From Pinus tabuliformis (Eukaryota; Streptophyta; Pinopsida; Pinales; Pinaceae): 64,000 bases of DNA. Under the pieces are notes generated by a model. The model ran no database searches, was not told where the DNA came from, and saw nothing but the letters and a program-made list of their open reading frames with translations. Of this stretch, positions 22,706 through 35,391 are shown in pieces. The first letter of the stretch is position 1. Every line of letters begins with the position of its first letter. The translations under genes and the position numbers were made by a program. The DNA lies in the NCBI GenBank assembly GCA_031772625.1, contig CM062815.1, positions 117,746,989 through 117,810,988 on the forward strand, written 5' to 3'.

Positions 22706-23640
22706 GCCGAGGGCGGGGGCTAACTATCTACCCCGTCGGCTTAACTCTTACTCCAGTAGGTTGTTGGTCGTGTGGCTCACATAAGAGTAGGTTCCAGGGC
22801 TAACTGCATGCCCCCACCAGCTAGGTCCTCTTCTCCGCTAATTAGGGAGATATGATCATTAATGAGACCAGGGGTCGGGCCTATCTGCCCAACCCTTCTG
22901 CTTAACTCCCGCCGGTGGTTATGGCCTTGTGGGTGTCTATGGAACCGAGGCTAGGGCCAAGTGCCCTGCCCCTCTACTATAGCCTTCACCCAATCACGTG
23001 GGTGATCCAATAAGACCAAGGTTGTGGCCATGTCCCCATCCTCTCTACTTTTCTTATGCCGTGGGCATATGGGTATGCAATGTGACTCGGGGTCTGGGCT
23101 AACCACTTGGCCCCTCCCCCAAATGTCGAACCATATCACATTAAATATAAACGACAACCCTTATATAACAAGAACTAATGTGATGGCTTGGTAGGTTGGG
23201 CGTTGAATTGTGTTGTGGCATGTCGAGGGGTCGTACCCCGCTGAGGCCCTTCGATCGACTTACAAAATTTTTGTCCAATGACTAAGGGCCATGTGTCACC
23301 CTCTCATTGGGCCACCTCAAACCCTTCAACCAATCAAATTGCACCACCTATACCTATATGACTCGGCCACGTGTCAAGCCCAGATTGGTCCATTGTCATC
23401 CGTACCCTGCACAGTCAGTTGATGATGTCAATTGTATGGAATACCCAGTCAACCCTCCTCTTGACTTGTTAGTTGTAGGTTAAAAAATTCAGAATGCCAT
23501 AAATTCTTTATACGACATCGAACTGAGGTGATTCAAGTGTCGTTGGAATCAAGACTACAAACACTACAATTTGACACTTGTGTTTGGGATATTCTGAGCA
23601 CTTTCATTTTTGAGCCTGTTTTGATCTCTGGATTTGGGGT
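22706..23640 (-). repeat. G3 LTR, segment 2 (right end approximate)
   Basis: Resumes after the duplicated ATGTG (22701-22705). Its last part (23490-23640) is similar to the end of the G4 LTR, including the GTGTCGTTGGAATCAAGA and TTTTTGAGCCT stretches, which places the LTR end near 23640. Confidence 0.5.
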
Positions 23641-26039
23641 GAACTTCTTGTTAGGGGAATGCATGGGAAATTTTGAAGAGGTAGAAAGAGACTAATCAAT
23701 AGGGAAGAAAATAGAAGTTTAGAGAAGAGAATAACCAAAAAAAGTGCCATGAATATACACATCAAATTATCCATGAAAATTAGGGGAGATACTTGAAAGA
23801 ACTAGGAAACTAAAAAAATATGCAAGAAGTTTTGTTACATCAGTTGGACCTTTCTATTTCTTCATTGAAAATCACAAGAAGAAGACACTTTCGAGGGACT
23901 CAAAAATAGAGAAATCCTATTGTGTTGTTAGAGGCAAATAATGTGGGTGTCTGTAGCTACTATGTTATTTGCAAAACTTGGTAATGGAAGCTATCTTGGC
24001 TGAATTATTTGTAGACTTAAGTCAAATATATTGTTCTATGACAAGGGGGTGGATTTCTACAATAGAACTACCTATGGTTGGGTGAAAATCTTTTGGTCTG
24101 CTTGGTTTTGTTGGTCATCTTCTTTGCACATTTAGATAAGCCTTCCATCTATGTTCATTAAATCCCTTATGTAATTGTACTTAGTCATCGAATTATTCTA
24201 ATTTATGGTTAAAGGATAAATTATTCCAGAGATATACATTAAATTCAATGTGATTTTTATCGATATATGGTTATGTATTTTGTTTATGGAGTCTAGATAG
24301 GTGCCTAAGCTTACTCGTAAAACATGTCTTTGCCTTGATAAGTCATTTATTGCTGCTCCAATGTTTGAAGGATGCTTCACTCAAGGAATTTCAAGAAAGG
24401 GTTAATACAAGGTGTAGAGTGTGAAGGCCATTCTCCTTCACTTGCAAAAAATGCTACCACTCAAGCACCAAAATTGGGGTATTCACGCAAAAAAATATGC
24501 CCATTGAAGGTCTACACAACACAAAAGTAAATCCATTCACCCCTTCCTATAGTCCCTCAATGATTCTCCTTCTCTTTCGTTCTTCACATGCACGAAAATA
24601 ACCAAATAGTGGAGCTCCTCTCGGTCGACTCCACTCAGTTTGAGGGTCTCCTCACTGGTTTCCTTAGCTCATGTGATTCAATAATGGGATCTATGATATA
24701 GCTTCTAAACACATGCTTATAGGTTGTTTTCTTGCAATGGTTCAGGGTTCACACTCAGTCTTCCTTCGATAGCAGTCTGTGACAACACTTTCCTTGTCTC
24801 CAATGGCTATTATGACTTCCTCTTCCTCATGAGTGTTTCCTCACATATGAGAGGTTTGGGGTCCCTTCTCGTGTTACAAAATTAACCAGGACTTGTCACA
24901 TGGTTCGTAACCCATGTTTTGGGCAGTCAGGTACCTCCATACCTGTCTCTCTCATAACTACTCGACAATTGGTAGTTCAATTAGGACATCAAGGGTTAAC
25001 ACATTAATTTTAGGAAAAGCAAGAAACTTCCAAATCCCCCTTACAAGCTTCCTCAAGTAAGCTATCCTTTTTGGTATCAGGATATGTATAGGCTAATCCT
25101 CTTCTTTAGATTTTTCAATTTACAATTAAATTTAAAAGGATAATTACATCAAAGAGTTTTGGCATGATATCCATACTAGCTCTCCAACATTTTCATCCTT
25201 TAATTATATTTACAAAACTCAGGGATTAGAAAATGGATACTTCAAGTGCACCATTATGGGTAAACATTAAGGCATTCCTATCTCAAGGGCATTGGGGAAG
25301 GCACCTGATTAAGACACACCAGCAATAAAACCTTTGCAAAAATATTTGATTACCCGCCTTTGCTAAAAACCTTTGTTATAAATAGTTAATGGATATCTTT
25401 TCGTTGGAGGTTAAATCTCTGCTACGAGGTGCTCTACTTTTAGTGTGTATATCTAAGTTCCTTATGAAGATATATCATCCAAATCAATTTTTGTGAACTA
25501 GAGTTATCACCAATTTAAAATTAGTTGTTTATGAAATTTCTAGTTAGGGATGCATGGTTTGTAAATCATGTTATATTTTACTAGTGTCCATATTTCAATT
25601 GCTAGTGGCAATGGATGTAATGTGGCTACAACATTTCATAATCATGGTCATAATAATCATTCAAAGAAGAATTTAAAAGGTTATATGATCATTTTACATT
25701 AGCCACATCAAACCCTAGACACATAAAGGAACTCCATTGAAAAGTAATTTTTTTAGCATACCTTAGTTTTATTTTCATTTTTCTCAAGGAAAATGTATTT
25801 TACAAGGTGATTTGATGGTCATAATATTGAAGAATACATAAAATGGATAAATTATTGATATCTAATATTTTGAAGAAAATCTCTATACATTAATTTAAAC
25901 AATGATATTGGCATATGGTGGGGCTTGTATGGACTTAATTATGATGAATAATGGAATTTTAAAATAAATAATATGAGAAACTATACTTAGATAGACGGTC
26001 TCATATTAAGAAGGATGATGAGAATTGTAAGGATTCATT
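23641..26039. other. AT-rich sequence without a recognised feature
   Basis: 2.4 kb lacking long open frames on either strand. Short frames exist (for example minus strand 24198-24380) but show no motif I recognise. It may be a remnant of older repeats. Confidence 0.5.
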
Positions 26040-26860
26040 TTCATGTGACAACTCATATTATAGGTTCATGGGTGTATTGAGTAGGAACATGTTATTATTT
26101 CTATAAACCCTAGTAGTAAGCATAAAATCGTTAATGTTAAACTTGGCTAAAATATTGCAAGTTCCCATAAAGAATATTGAAAACACAAAGATTGAGGATG
26201 TGAATGTTCAATTTTTTAAGATTTTGAAGATTACCATGGATAAATATGTGTTGCATTTAGATTTTCATGCTATATATATGGATGGTGTAGATATTGATTT
26301 GTGATATCCTTAGATGGAATCAATTGATACAGTTAATATCAATATGCAAAAGAAGTTTCTAAAGCTTTTGTATAGGAAAAAGAAAATTACATTTCATGAT
26401 GTATATATTACTAAATAGGAAGGGACCAAGGGGTCACTTGAAGAAGTCCTTGTAGAGAGACTCATTATAATACCTATTGACACATCAAACAAAGATTTTG
26501 AGGTTGAGTAAGAAGAAGATCATCTAGAAGAACATGAAGAAAATCCCTAGGAATGAAATAAAAATGAATAAAAGAATAAGGAGCTAAATGAATCAAAGGA
26601 ACCCTCTGAACAAGAGTCGAAGCAAGAGGAATTCATAGCTAAGGTTGATGTATATTACCACCCACATCACTTGGGAAAAACAATAGTCATCAAGATAAGG
26701 CATGAGCATTGACAAACTTATGGATCAACATGAAACATGAAGACAACTAGAATGAAGGAACATGAAGGACTAAAAGCAATGCATAGAGATCTTAGAGTAT
26801 CATAATCACTATAATTCCCACTCCCTTATTGTATTATGCTATGCTAAGTTATTAGCCTAC
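26040..26860 (+). pseudogene. Fragment of gypsy gag/protease
   Basis: Plus-strand translation gives NPSSKHKIVNVKLG, then MDKYVLHLDFHAIYMDGVDI and YP-MESIDTVNINMQKKF, resembling the end of a plant gypsy retropepsin (the DVVLGYPWM type) and its linker. It continues through an acidic stretch to YYHPHHLGKTIVI. It has many stops and no LTRs nearby. The CACTA terminus lies about 80 bases downstream. Confidence 0.5.
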
Positions 26861-26941
26861 TTGTTGTGATATTGATTGATGTGAGAGATCTTTATTAATG
26901 TTATTAGTATACGTACAAGGTATGAGTATGCTAGCTACATG

Positions 26942-28334
26942 CACTATTAGGAAAAGTCCTTCTCGCGAAGGCTTTTGCAGAAGCCCTTATAAAAATAGCC
27001 CAAAAATATGTTTATAGCGGAGCTGGGTGGGCAGATGTTTTAGAGGATGTTTTTTGAACAATGTGTCTACAATATACAAATGCATTGGTGCTTTACTATC
27101 CATAAACGCACCGGTGTTGCATATAACATGGTGCATCGTGGAAAATTATTTTTATAAAATAAAAAACACAGTGCACTAAATAGCATAATGCATCGGTGCT
27201 TGAATAATCGATAGCACCAGTGCCCTTCATGTAGTAAAACGTCCTGATGCATATGACTAAGTAGCACCGTTATAGTGTTTAAATTTCAGAAAAAATGTAG
27301 TGTTATTTTCCAACGATGCATTGGTGTGGTAAAGGTGCTAAAATGCCCCAGGGCGTCTACAAAAGAGCATCGCTAGGCGATTTTAATTTTTAAAAATAGG
27401 GTGGTGCTATAATCAGACAAAGCACCAGTGTGGTACATGTATTGGAACTCCCTGGGGCATACTAAGAAAAGTACCACAAAAGATTTTTTAATTTAAAAAA
27501 AAACACGATGCTCTTGGATCTATTTCGCACTGGTGCGGTTAGCGTAACACACTAGAGGAGGGTTAAATTAAAAAACCCTCCCGAATGTAAATTTTATTTT
27601 TACCATCTACAGTGCTTGAGAGCTCTAAAGAATTGGTCCCACTCTTACCTCATGTAAGCGCCCTGATGTTGGTGCTTCTCTTGCTCACCATCCTTCCGTA
27701 CCATGCTCACTTCCTGACTTTCCAATTTTTTCAAACTGTGCTAAAAATTATTTTTCTCCATTACGTGTCCACAATGCCTCCCTGACGACCAAATGTATAG
27801 GTAATGTCTATGTTTATCTCTAATTTAATTTTTTAGTGGATTAGAATTGCAAATTAGGTTAAATTTTCCATTGTTTTTGAAAAAAAAAAATCCTCCCTCC
27901 ACAGTGCATTTGAGATATTCGACTCACATCGATAACGTGCACCCTGTAAATTTTCAGGGTGCACCGTATTTTGGTATGTGAAAATAATGCACCGTGATTG
28001 TTTGCAGTGCATTTTGTAAATAAAAACGTATCAGGAATATGTTAACTTGTTCGTCAGTATGTTACTCTCGATGCATTTATATTTACCAAATGCACTGCAA
28101 AAATAATATTTTAAAATATAGTTATAGCTCGATGCGTTCGATAATCTGAATGTTCTGTGCTAGTGTGAAAAGGTTATACGTGTGCACTAGTGCACAACTA
28201 TGACGTACCGCTATGAAAAAACAAATTTTTGAGCCAACAAAAGTGCGTCATACTTATGTGCGCATTGATGTTGACGCGGTTATGTTTGGAAGCGCACTGG
28301 AGCCGGTGCATGACTGTGTTTTGAGCGCACCGAT
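26942..28334. repeat. CACTA left terminus and subterminal repeat array
   Basis: After the CACTA terminus, about a dozen degenerate copies of a GC(A/G)(C/T)CGGTGC-like motif occur in both orientations (for example near 27085, 27107, 27180, 27215, 27319, 27420, 27528, 28300). Such arrays are the binding sites of the second CACTA protein in known elements. Ends at the A2 insertion. Confidence 0.65.
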
Positions 28335-29397
28335 TGTTGTTGGGAAAAGTATCCAATACGGAATGACCCTATCCCACTCTAAGGGTGATAGTACCTCAGC
28401 AACAATCGAAGTAAAGCTATCTAAGATTTCTTCTTTATGAAAGTAAAACAGGGGAGAAAGAGATCCACTAACCGATGTCTTCCGTTAATGGTTGATCCAA
28501 TCTTCTCTCCTTGCTGCTTGCTCCCAGCTCCTTGCTCTTTCACTGGCCCAGCTACACCAAGATCCTGCAAAATGGCAAGAAAGGGAAACTACAAGAAGCA
28601 TACATTCATAATTGATTCAAGGATTAGAATAAATCAAATACACAAATATAACAATACATCATTGAGATACATGCATATAGAAGAACCTCAAATGCTTTAT
28701 TAATGGAAGAAGTAAAGTTCAGGAAGTGATACAACCATAAGAGGCCCAATCCAGCATCACCTCCCAGCAAAAAGAAATCTCCTCTTCACCTCCTTCAAAG
28801 CAAATCACCCAATAGTTCTAAACTCAAACCAACAGCACTTCCTTACATTCACAAGATTCCAGCCTCCTTAGACCTCATGAGAGAGCTCTATATATAGGAG
28901 TTTTGGAGAAAGGATGAGTCAGCTTGAGGCCAGCATGAAGCTGACTAGTGTCCTCTCTCACTTCAGTTATTCTTCAGTTCTTCAGTCCACTTGGAGGTTC
29001 TTGCTTCCACTTGGAGATCTAGACCCTCTTACTCATCACCAGTCGAATTCCCTGATCCAAGTGTCATTTTGGAAGCTTCCTGGGCATTGACACCTTGAGG
29101 AATGACTGTGCCACATGTCCCAACTCGCCCAGCGCAGGTGGCCTTCTTTTCAGTTGACATTCAGCGCAGGTAGACAGTGGAGTAGTTGACATTCAGCGCA
29201 GATGCTCAGTGGAGCAGTTGACATGATCCAGAATTGCCTTGTTTTTGAGTGTTTTCAGGTGGAGAACTGCTATTCAGTGCTGTGGTTTGCTGACCATGTT
29301 CCTCTAGGGGTAGGAACAACATGTTTAGGGACTTTGGATCCCTTAGATTATGGACATTTCATGCTTCATGCTGCAAGGCACAAAAATGTCTATAACA
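28335..29397 (-). repeat. A2 3' LTR
   Basis: 1,063 bp, on the plus strand TGTTGTTGGGAAAAG to AATGTCTATAACA. Read on the minus strand, a TATATATA box lies near 28888-28902 and AATAAA at 28696-28701. It contains repeated GTTGACATTCAGCGCAG(G/A)T units near 29150-29225. Confidence 0.93.
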
Positions 29398-29411
29398 GTT
29401 TCCCCTAAAGT
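29398..29411 (-). other. A2 polypurine tract
   Basis: Minus strand ACTTTAGGGGAAAC directly upstream of the 3' LTR. Confidence 0.7.
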
Positions 29412-32093
29412 ATGAGGTCGTTTATCGGGTGAAATGCTTTATCAGGAGGATCCGAAGTTCATTCAATCGCTGAGAGGTGACCTGTAATAAAATACAATAC
29501 AATACATTATTTTTCATTCTGCTTTCATGATCTAGCTGAGGCGGGCATTCCCATGCTCAGCTTTATAAATTCATTTTGGTACATAGAACAGACGTTCGTC
29601 TGATGATAGACTGATAATTCTCTGCTGAAATTATCATCCTTTGAGTAGGATGATCATCTGCTGCAATGATGTACATGTCAAATGTCTTTATATTTCCTGA
29701 ATATATATCGCAGCCCGGATGGATGAAACTAGATCCGGGGTCTTCAAACTCGTTCGATCTTCACTCTAAGTACAAGTCGATCCATGTGAGAATTACGCTG
29801 AAGTCGAACATGGAAAGACATCGCTTGATTACCGGTCAATGATGTAAACCGTTAACAAGCGCGAGAGGAATCACCGATAATGATAATGACCCTCAAGGTA
29901 CTGCAGTACAATTCACGTGGTGTGAATAAAGGACTTGGCGTCGAACACCACGCAAAATCTTTCGGTCGAAGGTCATTGATGTATACCTGTCGCCGGAAGT
30001 GAGAAACTTGCCATTGAGGCATGCAAGCTTCAAAGTACTGAAGGGGTTTGTTCCTAGATCAACTTCTTGGATAATGAGCTGAAGTCGACAAGAAGCAATC
30101 CGTCAAAGGAGGGCCTTAATGAATCCCACATCAGTGACACAGAACGGAGCTAATGATTTTAATGGAGGTGAAAACAATCTGTGACATATGATTCAGGGTG
30201 GCGATCATGGATAGATGAAGGATAATGTATGGCAGTGGATGGGACACGGTTGACTCTTTCTGAACAACATCTCTTGAACATATAACGACACTGATGCGAT
30301 GGATCGGTAGCATTACCCCAAATGTGGATGGTTTGGCGAGACCATGGTGATGAGACCGGTGAATGAAACAACCCAACCCGATGTGATACGGAGGAAAAGT
30401 GTCATGTTCAAGAGCGACTTGCTACCATTAAAGCTTTGAGGTTCTCCCAATTTTTCCCCAGTCATTTCTGACCAGTACCTCTTTATTTTTGTCAAGCTTG
30501 AGGAGGATAACATATGCTTGTTCTATAACCTGCCCTTTGGGCAAGCCCATCGCTATGTTTTAACGAGCTTAGCGATAGGGAAACTCGTTCTCGTCTAAAG
30601 ACAAGTTTGTCGCTATTTAATCATTTTAACGAGTCTAACGACAAGGAAAACTCGGTCCTTTTCATTTTTAGAGAGTCTGAAAAGGTACAGAAAGTTAACT
30701 CCAAAATTCCTTTTTCGTCATCTAATCCCTTAAGTCCGAAAAAGTATAAAACAATACAGAAGGGATGAATTTTCGATAACTTTAACGAGCCGAATAAAAC
30801 AAACGCTCGACCTTTTTGTGCAATAATCCCTCAGGTCCAAAAAGATTAAAATCTAGAGGAGGGATAGCTCTTCCGGTCCTTTAACGAGCTGGAAGGCCAA
30901 AACTCGGCAAACTTTTCATATTTTACGAGTCAGTTGAAAAGAGCTCAAAGAAGACTCGTCTTTTGAGGAACGAGTAATAAACAGGGATAGCAGCAGATTC
31001 CAGGTACAGGTTGGAATTTTCCAATCACGGCAGTGTCACAAGGATGGCTAGGTGAAATCACTCTTCGCAGCTGTTCCTCAAAATGGGTAAACAATCATAT
31101 GGAGTTGAACGATCGGCCAAATGACGGTGGAGGTGGCAGGTGCAAACACGACCAAGGCTTTTTATGGCTGATAAATTTACGATCACAGAGGTTATTTACC
31201 GGGATAGGTTCATTTTTTATTTAAAAATGAGCTTAAACTCTAGGGGAAACATTGCTCACTGCTTTTATTTATTTTTTAACGAGCATGAAGACTGCGTTAA
31301 AACTGCTCGGATCTTGCGTTTATTTTTTAACGAGCATGAACTTTATGCTAAAACTGCTCGAAATACCAGTCATAAGATAAGAAATGTCTCCTGTGAGATC
31401 TCTATTTTTTAAGGAGTATCATCTTCACTAAGCTTTACTCCATATCCTTTCTTTATGCAAGTTCGGAAATGGCTAACCCAAAAAATAGATAAATAACCAC
31501 TCTTAGCTTGCACTCCAAAAGGTTTGCATGCCCCCAGGTATAAAATACAATTTCAAGGCTGCCCCTCCTCTCCCCCACCTCTGTTTTTCTTTGGGTGTTC
31601 ACAACTACTTGTCGTCTTGCTAGTCTAATGTTAACGATACTTGTCTTCTCGTTATTTTTAACGGGTCTTATGCGATACTTGTCTTCTCGTCAGCCCAACT
31701 TTTAACAGATCTTTCGCAAGATCGCAAGAGAACAGCTACTTGCGACACGAGAGCAGCTACTTGCGACAAGAGAAGAACACTACTCAAAGACAAAACATTT
31801 GTGTTATTGAGGGAGGCTTGCCTCTTTCTGGTTACCCAAAGATTGTTTCGTTAATCTTTCAAACAAAACATTTCCTCGGCACTGTCTACCGAAATAGACA
31901 AGGGTGAATGACTGTTGTCAAACACGTAACTTTGACAAAAGAATCCTATTCTAGAACAACCCCTCTTCCAACCACGGACGGGGTACGGACTAGTCATATT
32001 CTCCCGCGGAAATTCTATCTTATACCCAAGGTTTTCTCTGCCCAAAGCAGACCAGGATGCATGCCCCCTGGGTTCCAGTCCCATCTTTCCGAA
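29412..32093 (-). other. A2 3' non-coding region with stem-loop array
   Basis: Counterpart of 5617-8003. Motifs that read AACGAGC/AACGAGT on the plus strand recur at about 30560, 30629, 30792, 30884, 31279, 31329 and 31655. Stems seen: ATCGCTA/TAGCGAT (30549-30555, 30570-30576), CCTTTTCA/TGAAAAGG (30657-30664, 30678-30685), ATCCCTT/AAGGGAT, CTTCC/GGAAG and CAGACG/CGTCTG (29589-29602). Confidence 0.65.
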
Positions 32094-33685
32094 TCACTCG
32101 CACTCATCGGGAAGGAGGACTGGGGGTGGAGACATTTCTTGATTGAATAGACCATTCAGGGTTGGTATGTGACTATTTGCGATGCGTGATCCCGGAAATG
32201 AAAGTTGGTCTACGAGCTTGACCATTCTTCCTTCGTGTGGAAAACACATTACTCTAAAGAGTGAGGAGACTACAGCTCCCATGCAATATATATAGTCTCG
32301 TCCAAGGAGTAGGTTATAATCCAAGGGTCCTTGAATGACCATCACGTTCATTTGAACGGTCTTCCCTTTCAATGTAACAGGCACATTGGGGAGGATCCCT
32401 AACGGTCGACTGGTTCCTTTATCAAAACCCGAGAGATTTCTTATCTCAGGCAAAAGCGCCGGGGAACCCAGTGCTTTCCAAGCAATAGAGGAAAGGATAC
32501 TCACAGATGCCCCTTCATCAATGATAGTGCCAGCCATTACCATTCTGTATATTTGGACCATGATTCTGAATGGTATACTGGCTGGCAACCGGGGTCTGCC
32601 TAGTTGGTTCCAATCAAAGGACACAACTAGGTTGCTTGGTGGTGGGACCGAATATACGGCCGGATATGACCCTGACGATGTTCCTTCCTGCGATAAAGGA
32701 ATGGGCGCATTGCCCTGATGCTCATCAGAGTCTGTGTTGATGAAAAGAATTTGGATGGTGTCATCCTTATTCTCTTCAGTGAGGGTGTCATTTGAAGATG
32801 AATCTTCAGTGACGGTGTCATTTGAAGATGAAACTTCTGAAGGAAGAACCGGGTCAACTGCCGTTTCGACCTTTGGACTTTCGTCTGGTCTGGATTCAGT
32901 AGGTTCATTTTCAATGACTGACGCTTCAGCTGACCACTTGAGCGGGCCAGCTGTATTCTCAACCAACGAAGGACTTGGCACGAGTTTTTTGTATCCAGGA
33001 GGAAGTCTTAACGGTGAAACCGGACGATCTTCCAAAACTCTCTTCGCTTCGTCTAAGAAGGGACAACGGTGGATGGCGTGATCGCCTTCACACAGTCTGC
33101 AGGGGGATCTTGCTCCTCCTCTTTGTCTTGAACCTTCACTTTCGCTGGTTGACGGTAAGCATTCAACATGGCTATCAGAGGTTGATGCTCCCGAATTGTG
33201 CAAACGAGGGGACCAGTCCCTTAGTATCCGGGGAATACAAGGACAATCTCTATGGAAGTGGTCTCCTCTACATATGACACATGGCGATTTAGGCCTAGTC
33301 TGTGTTGTGTGTGGATTTTTGTCAGATGTCTTTTGCTTGCCCCTAGTCGCCTTAGGCTCCTTCTTCTTCTTCTCTCTCTTCTTCTTCTCCTTCTTCTCCA
33401 TGGGAGCTTGGCTTTTGCCGCTCTACCTTGCGAAGATGAAGGATTGGAGGAAGAGTTATAGGAAGTAGAAGGCTGGTGGGCAGCTCTAGACTGATCTAAC
33501 TGTTGACTCGACTGTTCAGGAACCATGGTGTTCTGAACTACATTGGTTGAGAATAGCCAAATTGGCAGGCCAATTGTCAGTCTTGGAAGCGACAATGTGG
33601 CCATGTGGGGCGCACCAACTTCTCCCCAAGAGGAGAAAGGACTAGGATTTCCATCATGAGGAATTCCTTGGTTGGGGCGTTCCAT
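32094..33685 (-). pseudogene. A2 gag-like/retropepsin-like protein
   Basis: ATG at 33685-33683 (MERPNQGIPHDGN). The N-terminus matches A1 (MATLSLPRLTIGLPIWLF). An indel in the purine-rich tract near 33400 shifts the frame; from there an uninterrupted 435-codon frame runs to 32094. It contains knuckles CVICRGDHFHRDC and CRLCEGDHAIHRC, an acidic region with a duplicated EDSSSNDT-type unit, and a retropepsin-like domain with IDEGASVSIL and NLLLGRDYIYCMG. Apart from the one indel this copy is almost intact, so the atypical D-E-G triplet is unlikely to be decay. Length about 520 residues. Confidence 0.87.
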
Positions 33686-35370
33686 GTTCTCAATCCTAAA
33701 GATCAACGCAGGAATAGGAGGTGATTATGTTCCGTTTAAAATAAATTTTATAACGACGCTTTAGACACAAATTGCTTTTTCACTTTTTAAGAGTCGAGAA
33801 AAAGCTAAAGATGACTCTAGTCTCCTTCGATGTTTTAACGAGCCCGAAGTGACAAATGCTCGGATGGACTTTTTCAGTTATAGAGTTTGAAAAAGGCCAA
33901 AAGGAACTACTCTGGAGTTCTAGGCAGAGGGTGTGCCAAACTTTTCGCAAAACCACAGAATACGTTTTACGGTACGGGTGGTCGATCTTCGTGAATGCTG
34001 TGTTCACTGCATTGCGATCAGTAGGGCGGCCGACACGACTTCCTATGGATAAAGGCTTTGTTCCTATAGGGGTCTCCCAATATATACGCGACGGTACGTG
34101 GGAGCACAAGTCCGTATTGATACTTATCGCTTCACCGTGGAGGAATCACCCAACCACTCAACGCTAAGATATCACGTTTAACGACGCCGGGACACGTCTC
34201 TAGCTTAGACCTCTATGTGTTTGCGTTATGTTTCAATGCATTGTTATGTAAATTCAATTTATTTTAAGGTTGATCTTGTTTAGCAGTTTGCCTTTATGGA
34301 TCACCACGAGATGTATGGTACAACTCCTAAATGCAGTCTAAGATGATAAGCAAGCTTTTCAATCTTTCAACTTTGAAAATCTTAACTACTGAGGGAAAAG
34401 AAAGACATCATCTTTTCACATAGATCATAGAGCACACACTAATGCACTTTTTCCTAAATCAACATACAAGCTGTCAAAATGTACATGCACAATGCAGGTA
34501 TTTCTTTTCTCTTTCTTAATGTTGATGTAATACAAAAAGAAAGCTGTTGTATAATTTTGAATTCAATTTCAAGTGAAAGCAAACAAGCTTTTGTCCAAAA
34601 TCAAAAGACACCTTAAGATTTACTTGTTTCAACACTAGAAATACATAAATTCAAACCATATGACGAAAGCAAAAGCTCAATTAGCTATGAACAGCAAACA
34701 AACTAACTCTTAAGATCAAAACGACACTTATCACAGGTCTAGATCTAAGAGGCCACAACAAGACTAGTTCACTTTCGTTATGGGAAACTGCAAATGATGT
34801 AAGAAATACACAAAGAACAAATACAGTTTCTTTATACAACCGAGGCGGAATAGTGGTAAAGAAAGGTGGTTTCAGATAGGTACATTGACTGATAACAGGC
34901 TGCAAAAACAAGGATGAAAACAGGGCAACAAACAGCAGGGAACCCCAGTTGCACAAGGCAAAACTGGTTCAGCGCAGGTAGTACACTGTCAGTTTGACAT
35001 TCAGCGCAGGTAGCCCCTTCGGGACCTGCGATGAAATGCAGACTGCCTTCACAGTGCCTGCAATGAACAGAGAAACTCTCGTTTCTCTTGGTTTCCGGGT
35101 TACAGATTGCTCAAAAATTCACAGTTTTTGGCCAAATCAAGAGCTATCAATCAAGTACACACTAAAGGATGATAAGGAGGATGAAAAGCTATCACTAAGA
35201 GCTGTTCAGAGTCCTTGTGGATCAGCTCTTCAAATCATAAACATGCCCAGAAACTGAGCTAGAGTAGCTGCCCTCTACTTTGCATTTGAAAGATCCAAAT
35301 GCAGTTCGATTCGGTACTCCCTGTGTTTAGGAAATGAATAGCAAAAACACAAACAACCAACAAGATACGA
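33686..35370 (-). other. A2 leader
   Basis: 1.7 kb between primer site and gag, with no long conserved frame. It includes the block shared with A1 (about 34000-34200, LSIGSRVGRPTDRNAVNT frame) and the stem GCTTTTTC/GAAAAAGC at 33774-33805 near the gag start. Confidence 0.55.
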
Positions 35371-35388
35371 TCCCCAGTGGAGTCGCCA
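35371..35388 (-). other. A2 primer-binding site
   Basis: Minus strand TGGCGACTCCACTGGGGA, identical to the A1 site and three bases from the LTR. Confidence 0.8.
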
Positions 35389-35391
35389 ATT

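Larger units (their letters stand above)
9973..23640 (-). mobile_element. LTR element G3 with a G-patch protein (partial, heavily interrupted)
   Basis: Minus-strand element reconstructed across the insertions: LTR pieces 14204-15201 and 22706 to about 23640, primer site 14190-14201, coding region 14167 down to about 10150. The left part ends at the C1 boundary (9972/9973), so the 3' LTR is not seen. The LTR starts TGATCTTAAAA and shares stretches with the G4 LTR (the GAGTTCA...GGGCTATG/GGACTATG...CTCC block), so the two are related. The right end is only estimated, because no partner LTR is available to fix it. Confidence 0.55.

Noticed and set aside
22951..23157. 68-codon minus-strand frame in the GC-rich part of the G3 LTR
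   Set aside because: No motif and LTR context; the higher GC content makes random frames longer.
26942..28334. CRISPR-like array of short repeats
   Set aside because: Repeats are degenerate, irregularly spaced and in both orientations, in a plant genome; they fit CACTA subterminal repeats.
33330..33470. Lysine/arginine- or leucine-rich short frames around 33.2-33.5 kb and 4.3-4.5 kb on the strand opposite gag
   Set aside because: They are complements of the purine-rich AAG/GAG tract in the A-family gag; no motif or conserved start supports a second gene.
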